64,000 bases of DNA from DASRDB01 sp035652815 (GTDB lineage: Bacteria > Chloroflexota > Ktedonobacteria > Ktedonobacterales > Ktedonobacteraceae). Position 1 is the stretch's first letter, and every line of letters begins with the position of its first letter. The DNA is taken from the NCBI GenBank assembly GCA_035652815.1, contig DASRDB010000001.1, forward strand, positions 458,232 to 522,231, in the 5' to 3' direction. A program made the position numbers and the translations under genes. A model generated the notes under the pieces. It was not told the DNA's origin. It did not search any database and saw nothing but the letters and a program-made list of their open reading frames with translations. This document shows positions 24,472-33,689 of the stretch, piece after piece.

Positions 24472-26894
24472 CCTGATTGCTCTGGTGGCTTCAACGGCAA
24501 ACTCACGAAAAAGGTCGAGCCTGCTCCCTCGGCGCTCTCTACCCAGACCTTGCCGCTATGCCGGGTCACAAATTCATGCACCAGGTAGAGGCCGATGCCG
24601 AAGCCACTGATAGAGTGATCCAGGTTGCGGGCACGATGATAACGATCAAAGATACGCGGCAATTCGTCGGGAACGATACCTATGCCCTGGTCTTTCACCC
24701 AGATCAATACTTCATTGGCCTTCGAGGGCGTATAGCGCAAGCCAATCTCTATCTCGCTTCCGGCAGGGCTATACTTGGCTGCGTTCTCAACCAGGTTATT
24801 CAGCACCTGCTCGATACGGTCGCGATCAACATAGCCAATCAGCCCCTCGTCCGGTGCAATGCCGTCTAGCGTGAGGCGTAGCGCATACCGCTTGTTTATC
24901 AATTGCTGGCTCTCTATCACCTCATAAAGAATATCAAGCAGATTATGCGGCGCGGGATGCAGCAGCACGCGCTGGCCTTCGATGCGCGAGATTTCCAACA
25001 TCTCCTCTATCAGGCGCGTCAAACGCTGGCTCTGTTGCAGAATCTCGCGCATGGCGCGCACGCTGCGCGGATTATCCAGGCTTTCCCCCTGTTCCATCGT
25101 CATCTCTAAAATTTCGGCAAAGCCTTGAATGGCGGTGATAGGGGTGCGCAATTCGTGGCTGACAATCGAGAAAAATTCATCTTTCTGGCGTTCAATGCTT
25201 TTCCGCTCGGTGATGTCCTGCGTCAGGATCACTGCCCCGATGATTTCTCCCGGCTTGTTGCACACGGGTGAAGTGGAAACAAACAACGTTTTGCGGTGGC
25301 CATCGGGTCGGATAACCTCTACCTCTCGCTGCGTTATTTTTCCCTGTTGCAAGGCAAGATCGATTGATAGAGAATCTTTGGGAAACTTTTGCCCATAAGC
25401 ATCACGGAATTCATACAAACGAGCGCGCTCCGTAAATCGCCTGGCATTATATGCATCCAGGTTCTCGATGCCCATAGCCTTTCTTAAGGTCGCGTTCATG
25501 AGCTGGATTTTACGGTCAAGATCGTAGATTATCACCCCTTCGGCCATCGAATCGATGATGGCCTCTAACCAGGTGGCGCGCGTTTGGGCTTCCTGGGCGA
25601 GTATCCGTATTTGCTGCTCTAACTGGCGGCGCTCGGTCACATCATGAATAACGGCAACCGCGCCCACAATGTTTCCTGCGCCATCGCGCAACGGTGCCCC
25701 GCTGATATTCACGTAGATATCGCGGCCATCCAGTGTTTGCAGCAGTATATCCAGTCTATTTGAACCTGTCAGCGCTTCTCCACGCAGCAGGCGTTCCAGG
25801 CCCCATTGCTCTTTTGGCAGAGGAGTTCCGCACTCGTCGCGTACTTGTAAAAGCTCGGAACGCTGCTCGTCCGTCAATGAAGCATATTGCATTTCATCAG
25901 AAATACCGAGCAGTTTCCTTCCCGCCTGGTTCATCTGGAGAAGTCGCCCCTGTTCATCGTAAATAAAGACCCCATCTACCATCGACTCAATAATTGTTTC
26001 CAAATGCGCCGCGCGTGCCTGCGCTTCCCGGGCCAGAGTCTGTACGCGCTGTTCCAACCGGTACCGCTCGGTGACATCACGAGCGACGCCAACTGCGCCT
26101 ATAATGTTTCCCTCGCTATCGCGCAGCGGCGCGCCACCGACATTCGCATAGATTTCTCGACCATCCAGTGTACGCATTAATATATCGATCCCGTTCGAGT
26201 CTGTCAGCACCTCTCCACGAAGTAAGCGCGCTACTCCGTTGTGTTCTTGCGAGATGGGATTTCCACGTGGATCACGCAGCTCCAAAAGCGATAAGCGCCT
26301 GCCAACGGGTAGCGATGCATACGGTTTCTCATCAGAAAAACCAAGCAAGGTCCGCGCCGCCTTATTCATCTGGAGAATGTTTCCTTGTGCATCATAGATA
26401 AAGACAGCATCTACCAGCGAATCGATAATGGTTTCCAGGCGAGATGCGCGAGCCTGTGCGTCTCGTGCCAATTCCTGTTTTTGCTGTTCGAGCAAACGGC
26501 GCTCTGTGACATCCCGGCAAACCATCACCGCGCCTGTAATATTCCCAGAAGCATCACGTATGGGAGCGCCGCCGACATTAAAGTAGCGTAGCTTGCCATC
26601 GGGTAAAGGGAGAAGTACATCCAGGCTCTTTGCGCCGGTAAAGGTTTCTCCTTGCAGAATACGGTAAGGGGGGAAGTTGTCGAGGGAGAGGGGTTGACCT
26701 TGCTCATCAAGCAGCCCAAGCTTTTGCCAGCGTTCGATGAGAGATAACGTATTATAGCTCGGGCTAAACAGACGATCAGGTGCGCGAAAGTTGTGCGCTA
26801 CAATATTTCCCTGCGCATCAAAAATGATGATAACGTCGGTAATCGTCTCAAAAATGGCTTCGAGCTGCCTGTCGAATACTATTTCCCCGCGCAT
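24468..26894 (-). CDS. Soluble sensor histidine kinase with four PAS domains
   Basis: An 808-residue kinase made of four similar PAS-PAC modules (about residues 10-120, 140-250, 265-375 and 395-500), each with a DAQGNI-type strand and a GGAPLRD-type or equivalent tail ending in a DVTER linker. HisKA follows with SIVSHELRTPITAIQGFAEI (His near 581), then HATPase with LVENAAKYSPAGSE, DQGIGIVPDELP and GFGIGLYLVHEF. No membrane segment. The start is uncertain: ATG 26894 is taken, but an in-frame GTG at 26915 is possible and neither has a good ribosome site. Orphan kinase. Confidence 0.92.
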   Translation of the reverse strand: MRGEIVFDRQLEAIFETITDVIIIFDAQGNIVAHNFRAPDRLFSPSYNTLSLIERWQKLGLLDEQGQPLSLDNFPPYRILQGETFTGAKSLDVLLPLPDGKLRYFNVGGAPIRDASGNITGAVMVCRDVTERRLLEQQKQELARDAQARASRLETIIDSLVDAVFIYDAQGNILQMNKAARTLLGFSDEKPYASLPVGRRLSLLELRDPRGNPISQEHNGVARLLRGEVLTDSNGIDILMRTLDGREIYANVGGAPLRDSEGNIIGAVGVARDVTERYRLEQRVQTLAREAQARAAHLETIIESMVDGVFIYDEQGRLLQMNQAGRKLLGISDEMQYASLTDEQRSELLQVRDECGTPLPKEQWGLERLLRGEALTGSNRLDILLQTLDGRDIYVNISGAPLRDGAGNIVGAVAVIHDVTERRQLEQQIRILAQEAQTRATWLEAIIDSMAEGVIIYDLDRKIQLMNATLRKAMGIENLDAYNARRFTERARLYEFRDAYGQKFPKDSLSIDLALQQGKITQREVEVIRPDGHRKTLFVSTSPVCNKPGEIIGAVILTQDITERKSIERQKDEFFSIVSHELRTPITAIQGFAEILEMTMEQGESLDNPRSVRAMREILQQSQRLTRLIEEMLEISRIEGQRVLLHPAPHNLLDILYEVIESQQLINKRYALRLTLDGIAPDEGLIGYVDRDRIEQVLNNLVENAAKYSPAGSEIEIGLRYTPSKANEVLIWVKDQGIGIVPDELPRIFDRYHRARNLDHSISGFGIGLYLVHEFVTRHSGKVWVESAEGAGSTFFVSLPLKPPEQSG

Positions 26895-27011
26895 ATTCAC
26901 CCAATATTCCCCCACTTACAATCTTACCGCAACATTCAAGCTTCTCTATACAGTTAGAGAAAAAGCTGAGCTTTCCTTAGTATTATCATAGATGTGTCAA
27001 CAAGCCAGCGT

Positions 27012-27989
27012 TTATTCCAGCGTAATAATCAGCTTGCCAAAATTCTTATTTTCGCCCATTGCCCGGTGCGCCTCGGCAATCTTCTCAAGCGGATAGACCT
27101 GCTCGATAATGGGTTTCACCTTGCCGCTTGCCAGTAGTGGCAGGACATGCGCGGCAAAACGGCGTGTTACAGCAAGCTTTTCCTCAAGCGTGCGTGTGCG
27201 CAAGGTGACGCCACGTATTGATACGCGCTTCTGCATCAGCGCGCCAATATTTACATTGGCCTGCGCGCCGCCCATTGTTGCCAGGTAAACGATGCGCCCC
27301 CACAGTGCCATTGCCTGCAAATTTTGCTCCATATAGGGCGCGCCGACAAAGTCAATAATCACATGCACGCCTTCGCCGCCCGTCAAACGCTGGATTTCTG
27401 AGCCAAATTGTTGCTCGGAGATGCCATAATCCAGGCCGAGTTCTCTGGCCGCCTCAAGTTTGGATGGGGTGCGCGAGGTGCCAAAAGTGGTCGCGCCCGT
27501 GGCATGCGCGAGTTGAATAGCGGCAGTACCAACACCACTACCCGCCGCGTGAATCAGCACGCGCTCGCCCATTTGCAACCCGCCCTGTGTAAATAAGGCA
27601 TCGTGAGCGGTCATGAAGACCTCGGGAATACCGGCGGCCTGCACAAAATTCAAATTCTCAGGAATCTCGACCAGCATCCCCTCGTGCGACAAAATATATT
27701 CGGCCTGTGCGCCACCACCCGCCAGCCCCATCACGCGCTGTCCCACCTTCCAACGCCGTACAAGCGGCCCAATGGCATCCACCACGCCCGCGAATTCTAA
27801 CCCCGGAATATTCGAGGGCGAGCCTGGAGGCGCGGGATATCCACCCGCTCGTTGCAACAAATCGGCGCGGTTCACACCCGAGGCATGCACCCGCACGCGC
27901 ACATAATCGCCCACTGGCTCGGGCTTCTCAACATCCTGTATCTCAAATACTTCTGGGCCGCCGGGCCGAGTAATCACTGCTGCACGCAT
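27012..27989 (-). CDS. NAD(P)H:quinone oxidoreductase, zinc-free MDR family
   Basis: A 325-residue medium-chain dehydrogenase/reductase of the quinone oxidoreductase/PIG3 type. It has NRADLLQRAGGYPAPPGSP, LEFAGVVDAIG, the NADPH-binding GSGVGTAAIQLA loop and IDFVGAPYMEQNL. The zinc-ligand Cys/His set of alcohol dehydrogenases is absent, as expected. It stands upstream of the PAS kinase gene on the same strand with a gap of about 117 bases and is preceded by repeat C1. Confidence 0.92.
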   Translation of the reverse strand: MRAAVITRPGGPEVFEIQDVEKPEPVGDYVRVRVHASGVNRADLLQRAGGYPAPPGSPSNIPGLEFAGVVDAIGPLVRRWKVGQRVMGLAGGGAQAEYILSHEGMLVEIPENLNFVQAAGIPEVFMTAHDALFTQGGLQMGERVLIHAAGSGVGTAAIQLAHATGATTFGTSRTPSKLEAARELGLDYGISEQQFGSEIQRLTGGEGVHVIIDFVGAPYMEQNLQAMALWGRIVYLATMGGAQANVNIGALMQKRVSIRGVTLRTRTLEEKLAVTRRFAAHVLPLLASGKVKPIIEQVYPLEKIAEAHRAMGENKNFGKLIITLE

Positions 27990-28046
27990 ATTCGCTACTC
28001 CACCTTGAAGAACATTTTTGTACGCTTATACCATACCTGCCTTCAC

Positions 28047-28135
28047 CTGTCATCCTGAGCGCAGCGAAAGATCTGCGGTCTCGACACACGAATCATCCGG
28101 CACGCGCGATCCTTCGCTGCGCTCAGGATGACAGG
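28047..28135. repeat. Family C palindromic repeat, copy 1
   Basis: 27-bp arms (28047-28073 and 28109-28135) with a single mismatch, core GTCATCCTGAGCGCAGCGAA. Located between two minus-strand genes. Confidence 0.9.
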
Positions 28136-28170
28136 CGAGAGGGGCCTTTTCATAGCATATCATTTTTGAA

Positions 28171-29031
28171 TCAGAATCGTAAGGAACCCGGAAGGTGACA
28201 AACATCCCAAACCGTCATCACGGGCCAGTTGGCATAAAAGGAGGAGGAACCAACCTCCAGCATCATCCTGCACTGTAATCGCTCTAACTCCTCCCGCTCA
28301 CCAACACCCATCCGCACCAGCCAGGGAATTAAGCACTCTGAAAATTTTTCAAAATAGGCGATCATCTGCTCGTAAACATCGCTTCCAGCCGACAAATTGA
28401 TGTTGGCGAGCGCGCAATGATGATCTTCGCACCCGGCCAGACTCAATAAAGGTTGCATAACAGGCAGCAACAGGGGAGCCGATCCCGCCATTGTAAGGGC
28501 TTGCTGTACGAGCCGATACCAGCGATTACACGACGGGCTATTGGTCAACGGCTTATCCGCTTCCGTCCAGCACAATATTCCCCCCTTGCGACACACCCGT
28601 AACGAGGTTTGCAGGCAAGTCATGCCATCTTCTGGGCGTAGCCAGCCGCTCAAAAAGCGCGCATGTACCAGATCAAACGACTCGTCAGGTAACTTATGCA
28701 AGGAAGCCATATCGCTGACCATAAACGTGACGTTGTCAAGCTGGCGCACCCTTGCCAGAGCGCGAGCATAACGGACAATATCGGGATTACTATCCACGCC
28801 CACAATCTGCGCGTCTGGAAAGGCGTAGCCCATCTCAATCGCCCAATCGCCTGCCCCACAACCGATATCCAGAATGCGCGCCCGCTCCGGCAGCTTCAAT
28901 TCAGCAGGTAGTAAGCCGACCTGCGTCGATAAAATGGATTGCACGCGAAACCAGAAACTGATCGCCTCATTTTCGCTTAATAAATGCACCGGGCGGAATT
29001 TTGGGGGAAGCTGAATAAATTCCCGCGACAT
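28171..29031 (-). CDS. Class I SAM-dependent methyltransferase
   Basis: A 286-residue methyltransferase with motif I ILDIGCGAGDWAIEM, an acidic loop VGVDSNPDIVRYA, motif II region FMVSDMASLHKLPDESFDLV and a C-terminal helical domain. ATG 29031 (MSREFIQLPPKF) is preceded by AAAAGGAG at seven bases and is preferred over an in-frame ATG at 29055. It is divergent from the XRE-TPR regulator. Substrate cannot be told from sequence; the C-terminal part suggests a small-molecule methylase of the UbiE type. Confidence 0.88.
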   Translation of the reverse strand: MSREFIQLPPKFRPVHLLSENEAISFWFRVQSILSTQVGLLPAELKLPERARILDIGCGAGDWAIEMGYAFPDAQIVGVDSNPDIVRYARALARVRQLDNVTFMVSDMASLHKLPDESFDLVHARFLSGWLRPEDGMTCLQTSLRVCRKGGILCWTEADKPLTNSPSCNRWYRLVQQALTMAGSAPLLLPVMQPLLSLAGCEDHHCALANINLSAGSDVYEQMIAYFEKFSECLIPWLVRMGVGEREELERLQCRMMLEVGSSSFYANWPVMTVWDVCHLPGSLRF

Positions 29032-29268
29032 TAGAAACTCCTTTTCCACCTGCAAACTGCTCGTATTCCACCGCTCAGGAATGCGTGATACAATGCAAGC
29101 AAAACCAGTATGGCAAGCCCTGAGAACAAAGAAAGCAAGGAGCGTTGCAGGCCCCTTGCTCTGTTCCCTGCATCATGCATCCCTGATATCTCTAGTATCG
29201 AGCAGAAACAGAGATAGCGGAACGACAATACTTGAAAAATTGCGTCACAGAAGAAAGGAAGCAGAGGC

Positions 29269-30426
29269 ATGATTGGCAGCGGAACAGCACCCATTCACCA
29301 GGGCCAACTGGTCGCGCACTATCGCAAAGCCTTAAAGTGGTCGCAACAAGACCTTGCGGACGCACTAGGTGTCAGTCTGCGGACGGTACAAAGATTGGAG
29401 CAGACCCCCATGATTGAAGACATAAAGCGAAGGGATTTTCTGGTCAAGCTGCTTGGGATTCCAGCGGCGTTGATGGCGGTAGAATATGACAATATCCTCT
29501 CGAACAAAAAATCTCCTCTGCCTCTCAACGACGACCTCATGACCTATTTAGAAAACGCGCTGATTATGCGCTTTGAGGCCCATCAAGCAGGAGGTATGCG
29601 CTCCGCATCGCGAGGCCTGGACATCTGGATGAACGAAGTCACCCATTTTGTTGCCCAGACAGAAGGAGCAGGCTGGCACTCACGGGCTTTAGCAGTACTG
29701 AGCATGAGCTATCTTTTACAAGGCGCTGTTTCTCGCAGCATGCAATTGAATTTTACCGTAGCCCACCAGACCTACTGCAAAGCCTATCAAATCGCCCAGG
29801 AACTTGACGACCCTGAACTTATGGCGCTTGCCCTCTTCCGAGATAGCGTAGCCTTCCTCACAGAAGATAAACCCTACGAGGCCATTACCCATTTGAAAGG
29901 CGCGCTCGATATCATCAATGGACACGGGTTCCCTCATCTCAAAGGACACATTCTCAAACTGCTTTCAGAAGCCTATGCCAAAGCGCAAATGCCGCAGGAA
30001 GCCTGGCGCAGTGTAGGATTGGCAGAAAGTACCCTCTCACAATTAGGCGATCAGCCGGAACGAAGTAAGTATACCCAGCGTGAATTCAGTTTTGCTACTG
30101 TAACAGCCCAAAGAGGCGTTGATGCAGCATTTCTCAAGGATTATGAGCGTGCCATCAAACTCATCGATAAGGGTTTGCTCGACATCAACCCCACGCTGAT
30201 TCCTACTCGCGCGCGTTTGACAGTACAAAAAGCCGAAGCGTATTACGGGCTTGGCCAGATTGATTTCTGTATCTTCCACGCGGAAGAGTCTTTAAAGTTA
30301 GCACGTTCGGTTGGTTCAAATAAGACCATTGACCGTATCAAAGGTCTTCATACCACTCTTATCCTATCGAGATGGAATAGAGAACCCAGCGTTCGCCGTT
30401 TAGGTGCATTGCTGGCAAGCAGTTAA
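29269..30426 (+). CDS. XRE-type HTH regulator with TPR-like domain
   Basis: A 385-residue protein. Residues 13-45 form an XRE helix-turn-helix (LVAHYRKALKWSQQDLADAL, then GVSLRTVQRLEQ). After a short linker (RRDFLVKLLGIPAALMAV) the rest is a TPR-like helical array, for example AYQIAQELDDPELMALALFR and HAEESLKLARSVGSNKTIDR. Such regulators often respond to peptides or protein partners. The gene is divergent from the methyltransferase gene with 237 bases between them. A hairpin at 30609-30638 may end its transcript. Confidence 0.85.
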   Translation: MIGSGTAPIHQGQLVAHYRKALKWSQQDLADALGVSLRTVQRLEQTPMIEDIKRRDFLVKLLGIPAALMAVEYDNILSNKKSPLPLNDDLMTYLENALIMRFEAHQAGGMRSASRGLDIWMNEVTHFVAQTEGAGWHSRALAVLSMSYLLQGAVSRSMQLNFTVAHQTYCKAYQIAQELDDPELMALALFRDSVAFLTEDKPYEAITHLKGALDIINGHGFPHLKGHILKLLSEAYAKAQMPQEAWRSVGLAESTLSQLGDQPERSKYTQREFSFATVTAQRGVDAAFLKDYERAIKLIDKGLLDINPTLIPTRARLTVQKAEAYYGLGQIDFCIFHAEESLKLARSVGSNKTIDRIKGLHTTLILSRWNREPSVRRLGALLASS

Positions 30427-30733
30427 GAAGATATGAACCTCCCGGGTATACCGGTTCATCGTCTCGCCGTCACGGGCAGGCTGATAAAGGGGTGCGCGTC
30501 AATTTTTTGCAGTCAGCGTGGGGTCTTCCCTGATCCCTCTGCAACAACATGAAGTCTACTTCCGGTAAACCGTAACCATTTCCCGTTCTTTGCGTACATA
30601 TTATAGTTAAACGGGGAAGAGGATGAAACGTCCCGTTTTCTTTCTATTGGCGATACATCTTATAAAAAGCCCCTTTATTCCTTAGTACGGCTCAATAACG
30701 CGATTACCTGTAAGATGAAAGGACACACCGCAC
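30427..30733. other. Intergenic region with a possible terminator
   Basis: No supported gene. A seven-bp stem, AAACGGG (30609-30615) and CCCGTTT (30632-30638), followed by TCTTTC may terminate the regulator gene; a weaker dyad (TGAACC/GGTTCA) lies at 30433-30459. The remainder should contain the promoter of the membrane operon, but no clear consensus is seen. Confidence 0.45.
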
Positions 30734-31921
30734 ATGGCCGGAACACTTGATGGAACGGCGGTCTTACATAGCGCAAATACGCAGGCGCGTTCGCTGCGTT
30801 CGGTAGCAACGCTCCGTTTAGCGTTGGGGTTGACCGCCCTGCTTGGTGCCATCGTTTTTCTTGAGGGAACCAGTTGGGATATTCAATGGCATTCGTATAT
30901 TGGACGTGACCGCACGCTTATTCCTCCTCATATCATGATGTTGAGCGGAGTCGCTTTAAGCGGCCTCTCCGCGCTGCTCATCGTTCTTATCGAGAGTCTG
31001 TGGGCGCGGCGCAATGCAGTGATTGCCAGGTTCGGCACAAGTTTCGCGGAGATATTCTCTGCTCCACTGGGCGCTTACGTGGTTGGCTTCGCGGCTCTCA
31101 CAGCTGCGGTTGCCTTTCCATTGGATGCCTACTGGCATGCGCTCTACGGCATTGATGTAGCAATCTGGGCACCGTTCCACGTCATGTTTGCCGCCAGCAT
31201 GGGCATTGTTGCGCTTGGTACTGCCTATGTGTTGATGTCATCCGCGCATCTGGCTGCCAGTCTCGGACCTGTTGGTAATGGAACAAGGCGCGCGGCCACG
31301 TGGGGAGGAGTGCTGTCCTTTGCCACACTGCTCAGCATCTTCACGCTGCTGCTCTTTGATGCGCTAAAGAGGCAGAATTTTATCGACCTCGGCTTCATGA
31401 CGCTCAATGTCTTCCCTCTCCTCTCAGGTCTGCTGGTGGCTTTTACGCTGGTGGCAGCCGCCTATGCCATTCCCTGGCGCTGGGCAGCAACATCCGTCGC
31501 CGCTTGCTACCTGCTTCTGGCAGGGATTATGGCCGTGTTTGTGCAGCCCGCCACGGACTGGCTGCTCACAGCAGAGCGCCTGGTGTATCGTGAAGCTCCG
31601 CCCTCCACCTCGATTGTGGCACTTGAATGGTTCCTCATGCCTCTCGTCGTCGCCATTTTGATCGATGTCATTCTGCGGCGAGCGCGGCGCAGACAATGGT
31701 CACAGAGAAAGCTGGCGCTGTTTCTGGTCTTCACCACCCTGCTCGCTGGTGCGCTGCCAGTCATACCAATCCTTCCCATTTATCCTCTCGTACTGATACT
31801 GCGACTAGGAGTAATTGGCTACCTTGCCTCGGTGCTTCTGGGGCTGGTAGGAACCTCTATAGGAACGTTGTTTGGTCGGAATGTAGGCGCGTCGCTAGCT
31901 TCCCTGGATAAGGAGGAATAG
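30734..31921 (+). CDS. Polytopic membrane protein with duplicated His motif, unknown function
   Basis: A 395-residue protein with about nine or ten membrane helices. The first half contains two copies of the pattern D-x2-W-H-x3-G-x-D-x5-P-x-H-x-M: WDIQWHSYIGRDRTLIPPHI (about residues 49-68) and LDAYWHALYGIDVAIWAPFH (about 133-152). Four His and two Asp at loop/helix boundaries suggest a metal site, possibly copper or iron; this is inference. AAAGGA lies ten bases before the ATG. The next gene starts two bases after its stop and is surely co-transcribed. I do not recognise the family. Confidence 0.65.
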   Translation: MAGTLDGTAVLHSANTQARSLRSVATLRLALGLTALLGAIVFLEGTSWDIQWHSYIGRDRTLIPPHIMMLSGVALSGLSALLIVLIESLWARRNAVIARFGTSFAEIFSAPLGAYVVGFAALTAAVAFPLDAYWHALYGIDVAIWAPFHVMFAASMGIVALGTAYVLMSSAHLAASLGPVGNGTRRAATWGGVLSFATLLSIFTLLLFDALKRQNFIDLGFMTLNVFPLLSGLLVAFTLVAAAYAIPWRWAATSVAACYLLLAGIMAVFVQPATDWLLTAERLVYREAPPSTSIVALEWFLMPLVVAILIDVILRRARRRQWSQRKLALFLVFTTLLAGALPVIPILPIYPLVLILRLGVIGYLASVLLGLVGTSIGTLFGRNVGASLASLDKEE

Positions 31922-31923
31922 AG

Positions 31924-32508
31924 ATGGCCAGGCCGCTACAATTTTTGCTGCTCATCTGTGGCGCGCTTGCTCTGCTGGCAGTGGGAGGAGAGCTTGCCTA
32001 CTCCATTGCCGCGACCACACATGGAAGCACACCGGCGCGGGTTGTGCAGGTGCAGGCTGGTCCCTATCCGCTCACGGTCAGCCTCTATACGTATCCAGCC
32101 CACGCCAGTTACGCGCTCCCGTTTGCAATAGCGCCACGACAATCGATACCGGGTACCCTGACCTATAATGTCGTCTCGCTTCCCGATGAATCGGATGTAC
32201 CCGCGACACCTGTGCGCGCAAGTCTCAGTCCAGACCCCAATGTGCGCAACGGTGTGCAGGGAGAAGCGGAAATCACCGTACAAGGGCAGTGGACATTGAA
32301 TATCGTTGTCACAGGAAGCGCGGGCCAGGGAGAGGCAGTTGTCCCAATCATTGCCACCGCTCCGCCAGCTATTCCTACATGGTTAGGTTGGGTCATTGGC
32401 GGCATCCCACTCTATGCCCTACTCATCTTCTTGCTCTCGCAGCGAGGGCGGAAAGCAAGGCAAAAGCGAGAGGAACAGGTGCAGAGAACGGAACCTACAC
32501 TGGTTTAA
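31924..32508 (+). CDS. Membrane-anchored extracytoplasmic beta-domain protein (FixH/YtkA-like)
   Basis: A 194-residue protein with an N-terminal membrane/signal segment (LLLICGALALLAVGGELAYS), an outside beta-sandwich beginning QVQAGPYPLTVSLYTYPAHA, and a C-terminal helix (WVIGGIPLYALLIFLLS) followed by a basic tail. The order and strand pattern recall FixH/YtkA-type domains found in metal-handling membrane systems, but no metal ligands stand out. GGAGG, located in the end of the upstream gene, serves as its ribosome site, so translation is coupled to the polytopic partner. Confidence 0.6.
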   Translation: MARPLQFLLLICGALALLAVGGELAYSIAATTHGSTPARVVQVQAGPYPLTVSLYTYPAHASYALPFAIAPRQSIPGTLTYNVVSLPDESDVPATPVRASLSPDPNVRNGVQGEAEITVQGQWTLNIVVTGSAGQGEAVVPIIATAPPAIPTWLGWVIGGIPLYALLIFLLSQRGRKARQKREEQVQRTEPTLV

Positions 32509-32516
32509 AAAATGCG

Positions 32517-33575
32517 CTATGTGATTACCAGCCGCTTGCCCACAAAGCGGCTGTAGCGTTCGGCGGCAGCAACAACTGCCGCCTTTTGCGCTCCGGTCAA
32601 GGGGATAAAGGTGCTTAGCGTAATAATAACCTCGTCTTTTTTGATTTCCCGCTTCCAGGTACCCACAATCCGGCCTGCTACCACAATGGTTGGCAGCAGG
32701 CCATAACTCGTCTGCTGAACGTTGTCTGGGTCAAGTACAGCGCTGCGATCTTTATAGGCTACCGTATACTCATCATATGATGGCAGCAAATGAACTGTTG
32801 GCGAAGCAACTTTTGCGCAAGGCTGAGATAAGGCCAGCCAGTAAGTGCGACCTTGAATAACCTCTTGTATCAAATCAGGCCGGGCCAGTTCGAGAGCACT
32901 TCGAGCATCGGCAGCCGAGAGGCTCGACCACCATATAAAATCCTGTATTGTGGCCGGACCATGACTGGTAAAGTAGCGGCGGGCCAGTTCGGCCAATGCT
33001 TCGTCGCGCTCAAGCGTCTTTGTGGCTGGCACCACCTCATCGAGGAGCGCGAAGGTATGCTGTTTGCCGCGCCTCTTGCCAGAAACGACGACTCCATCTA
33101 GCTCGGCGCGATGCAAAAGGAACGTAAGCCGCAATCCTTGCGTTGAGATACCGCCGTTCTCCAACACACCAGCTATTTCTCGTCGCGTAAGCTGCTTGTC
33201 GCCTTGTAGCGCCTGCGCGATCAGCTCATTGCTTTTCACACAGGTCGCATCATCTAATTCGAGCCGCCGGTACCAGGTCGCGCTGCGCGCAATATTGTGG
33301 GGCGCTGTCACTGAAAGCAGCCAGCGAATATCCGCAGCCGCGACAAAATGCCAGGTACCGCGCATAGGATGGGTTCGCACGAACACGCCATCCGCAAGCG
33401 CTTGCTCGATATCGGCTTCGGTCGCGTCTGGCAGGCGAAGCCCCAGCGCCCAGAGCGCGCCTGGATAATCTTGCGCCTGAACCGCGCCGAACCACTCCAC
33501 AGCATTCCCTGGCTTCTCGAAACGGGTTTGAGCAAGTCCCTGATTGTAAAGACGGTGCTGTGCAATATCGATCAT
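32517..33575 (-). CDS. Winged-helix DNA-binding protein of the AlkZ/YcaQ-like (HTH_42) family
   Basis: A 352-residue protein. The Q-x-Q motif (VQAQDYPGALWALGLRL, Gln33 and Gln35) is the catalytic pair of AlkZ-type DNA glycosylases that unhook interstrand crosslinks. FVRTHPMRGTWHFVAAADI and a C-terminal winged-helix region with LLPSYDEYTVAYKDRS also fit. In many bacteria such proteins accompany genes for DNA-damaging natural products or act in general repair; no such cluster is visible here. It is divergent from the WYL regulator, which may control it, and convergent with the membrane operon (eight bases apart). Confidence 0.85.
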   Translation of the reverse strand: MIDIAQHRLYNQGLAQTRFEKPGNAVEWFGAVQAQDYPGALWALGLRLPDATEADIEQALADGVFVRTHPMRGTWHFVAAADIRWLLSVTAPHNIARSATWYRRLELDDATCVKSNELIAQALQGDKQLTRREIAGVLENGGISTQGLRLTFLLHRAELDGVVVSGKRRGKQHTFALLDEVVPATKTLERDEALAELARRYFTSHGPATIQDFIWWSSLSAADARSALELARPDLIQEVIQGRTYWLALSQPCAKVASPTVHLLPSYDEYTVAYKDRSAVLDPDNVQQTSYGLLPTIVVAGRIVGTWKREIKKDEVIITLSTFIPLTGAQKAAVVAAAERYSRFVGKRLVIT

Positions 33576-33689
33576 GGTTGCTCCTCTAATTTCATCTCGC
33601 TTGACATCTCCACTATCTAAAGCATACCCTTAAACAAGGACAAAAGCAGTCCTTCTTTAAAAGATTTTTGTGGAAAGCAGGATATTCTC

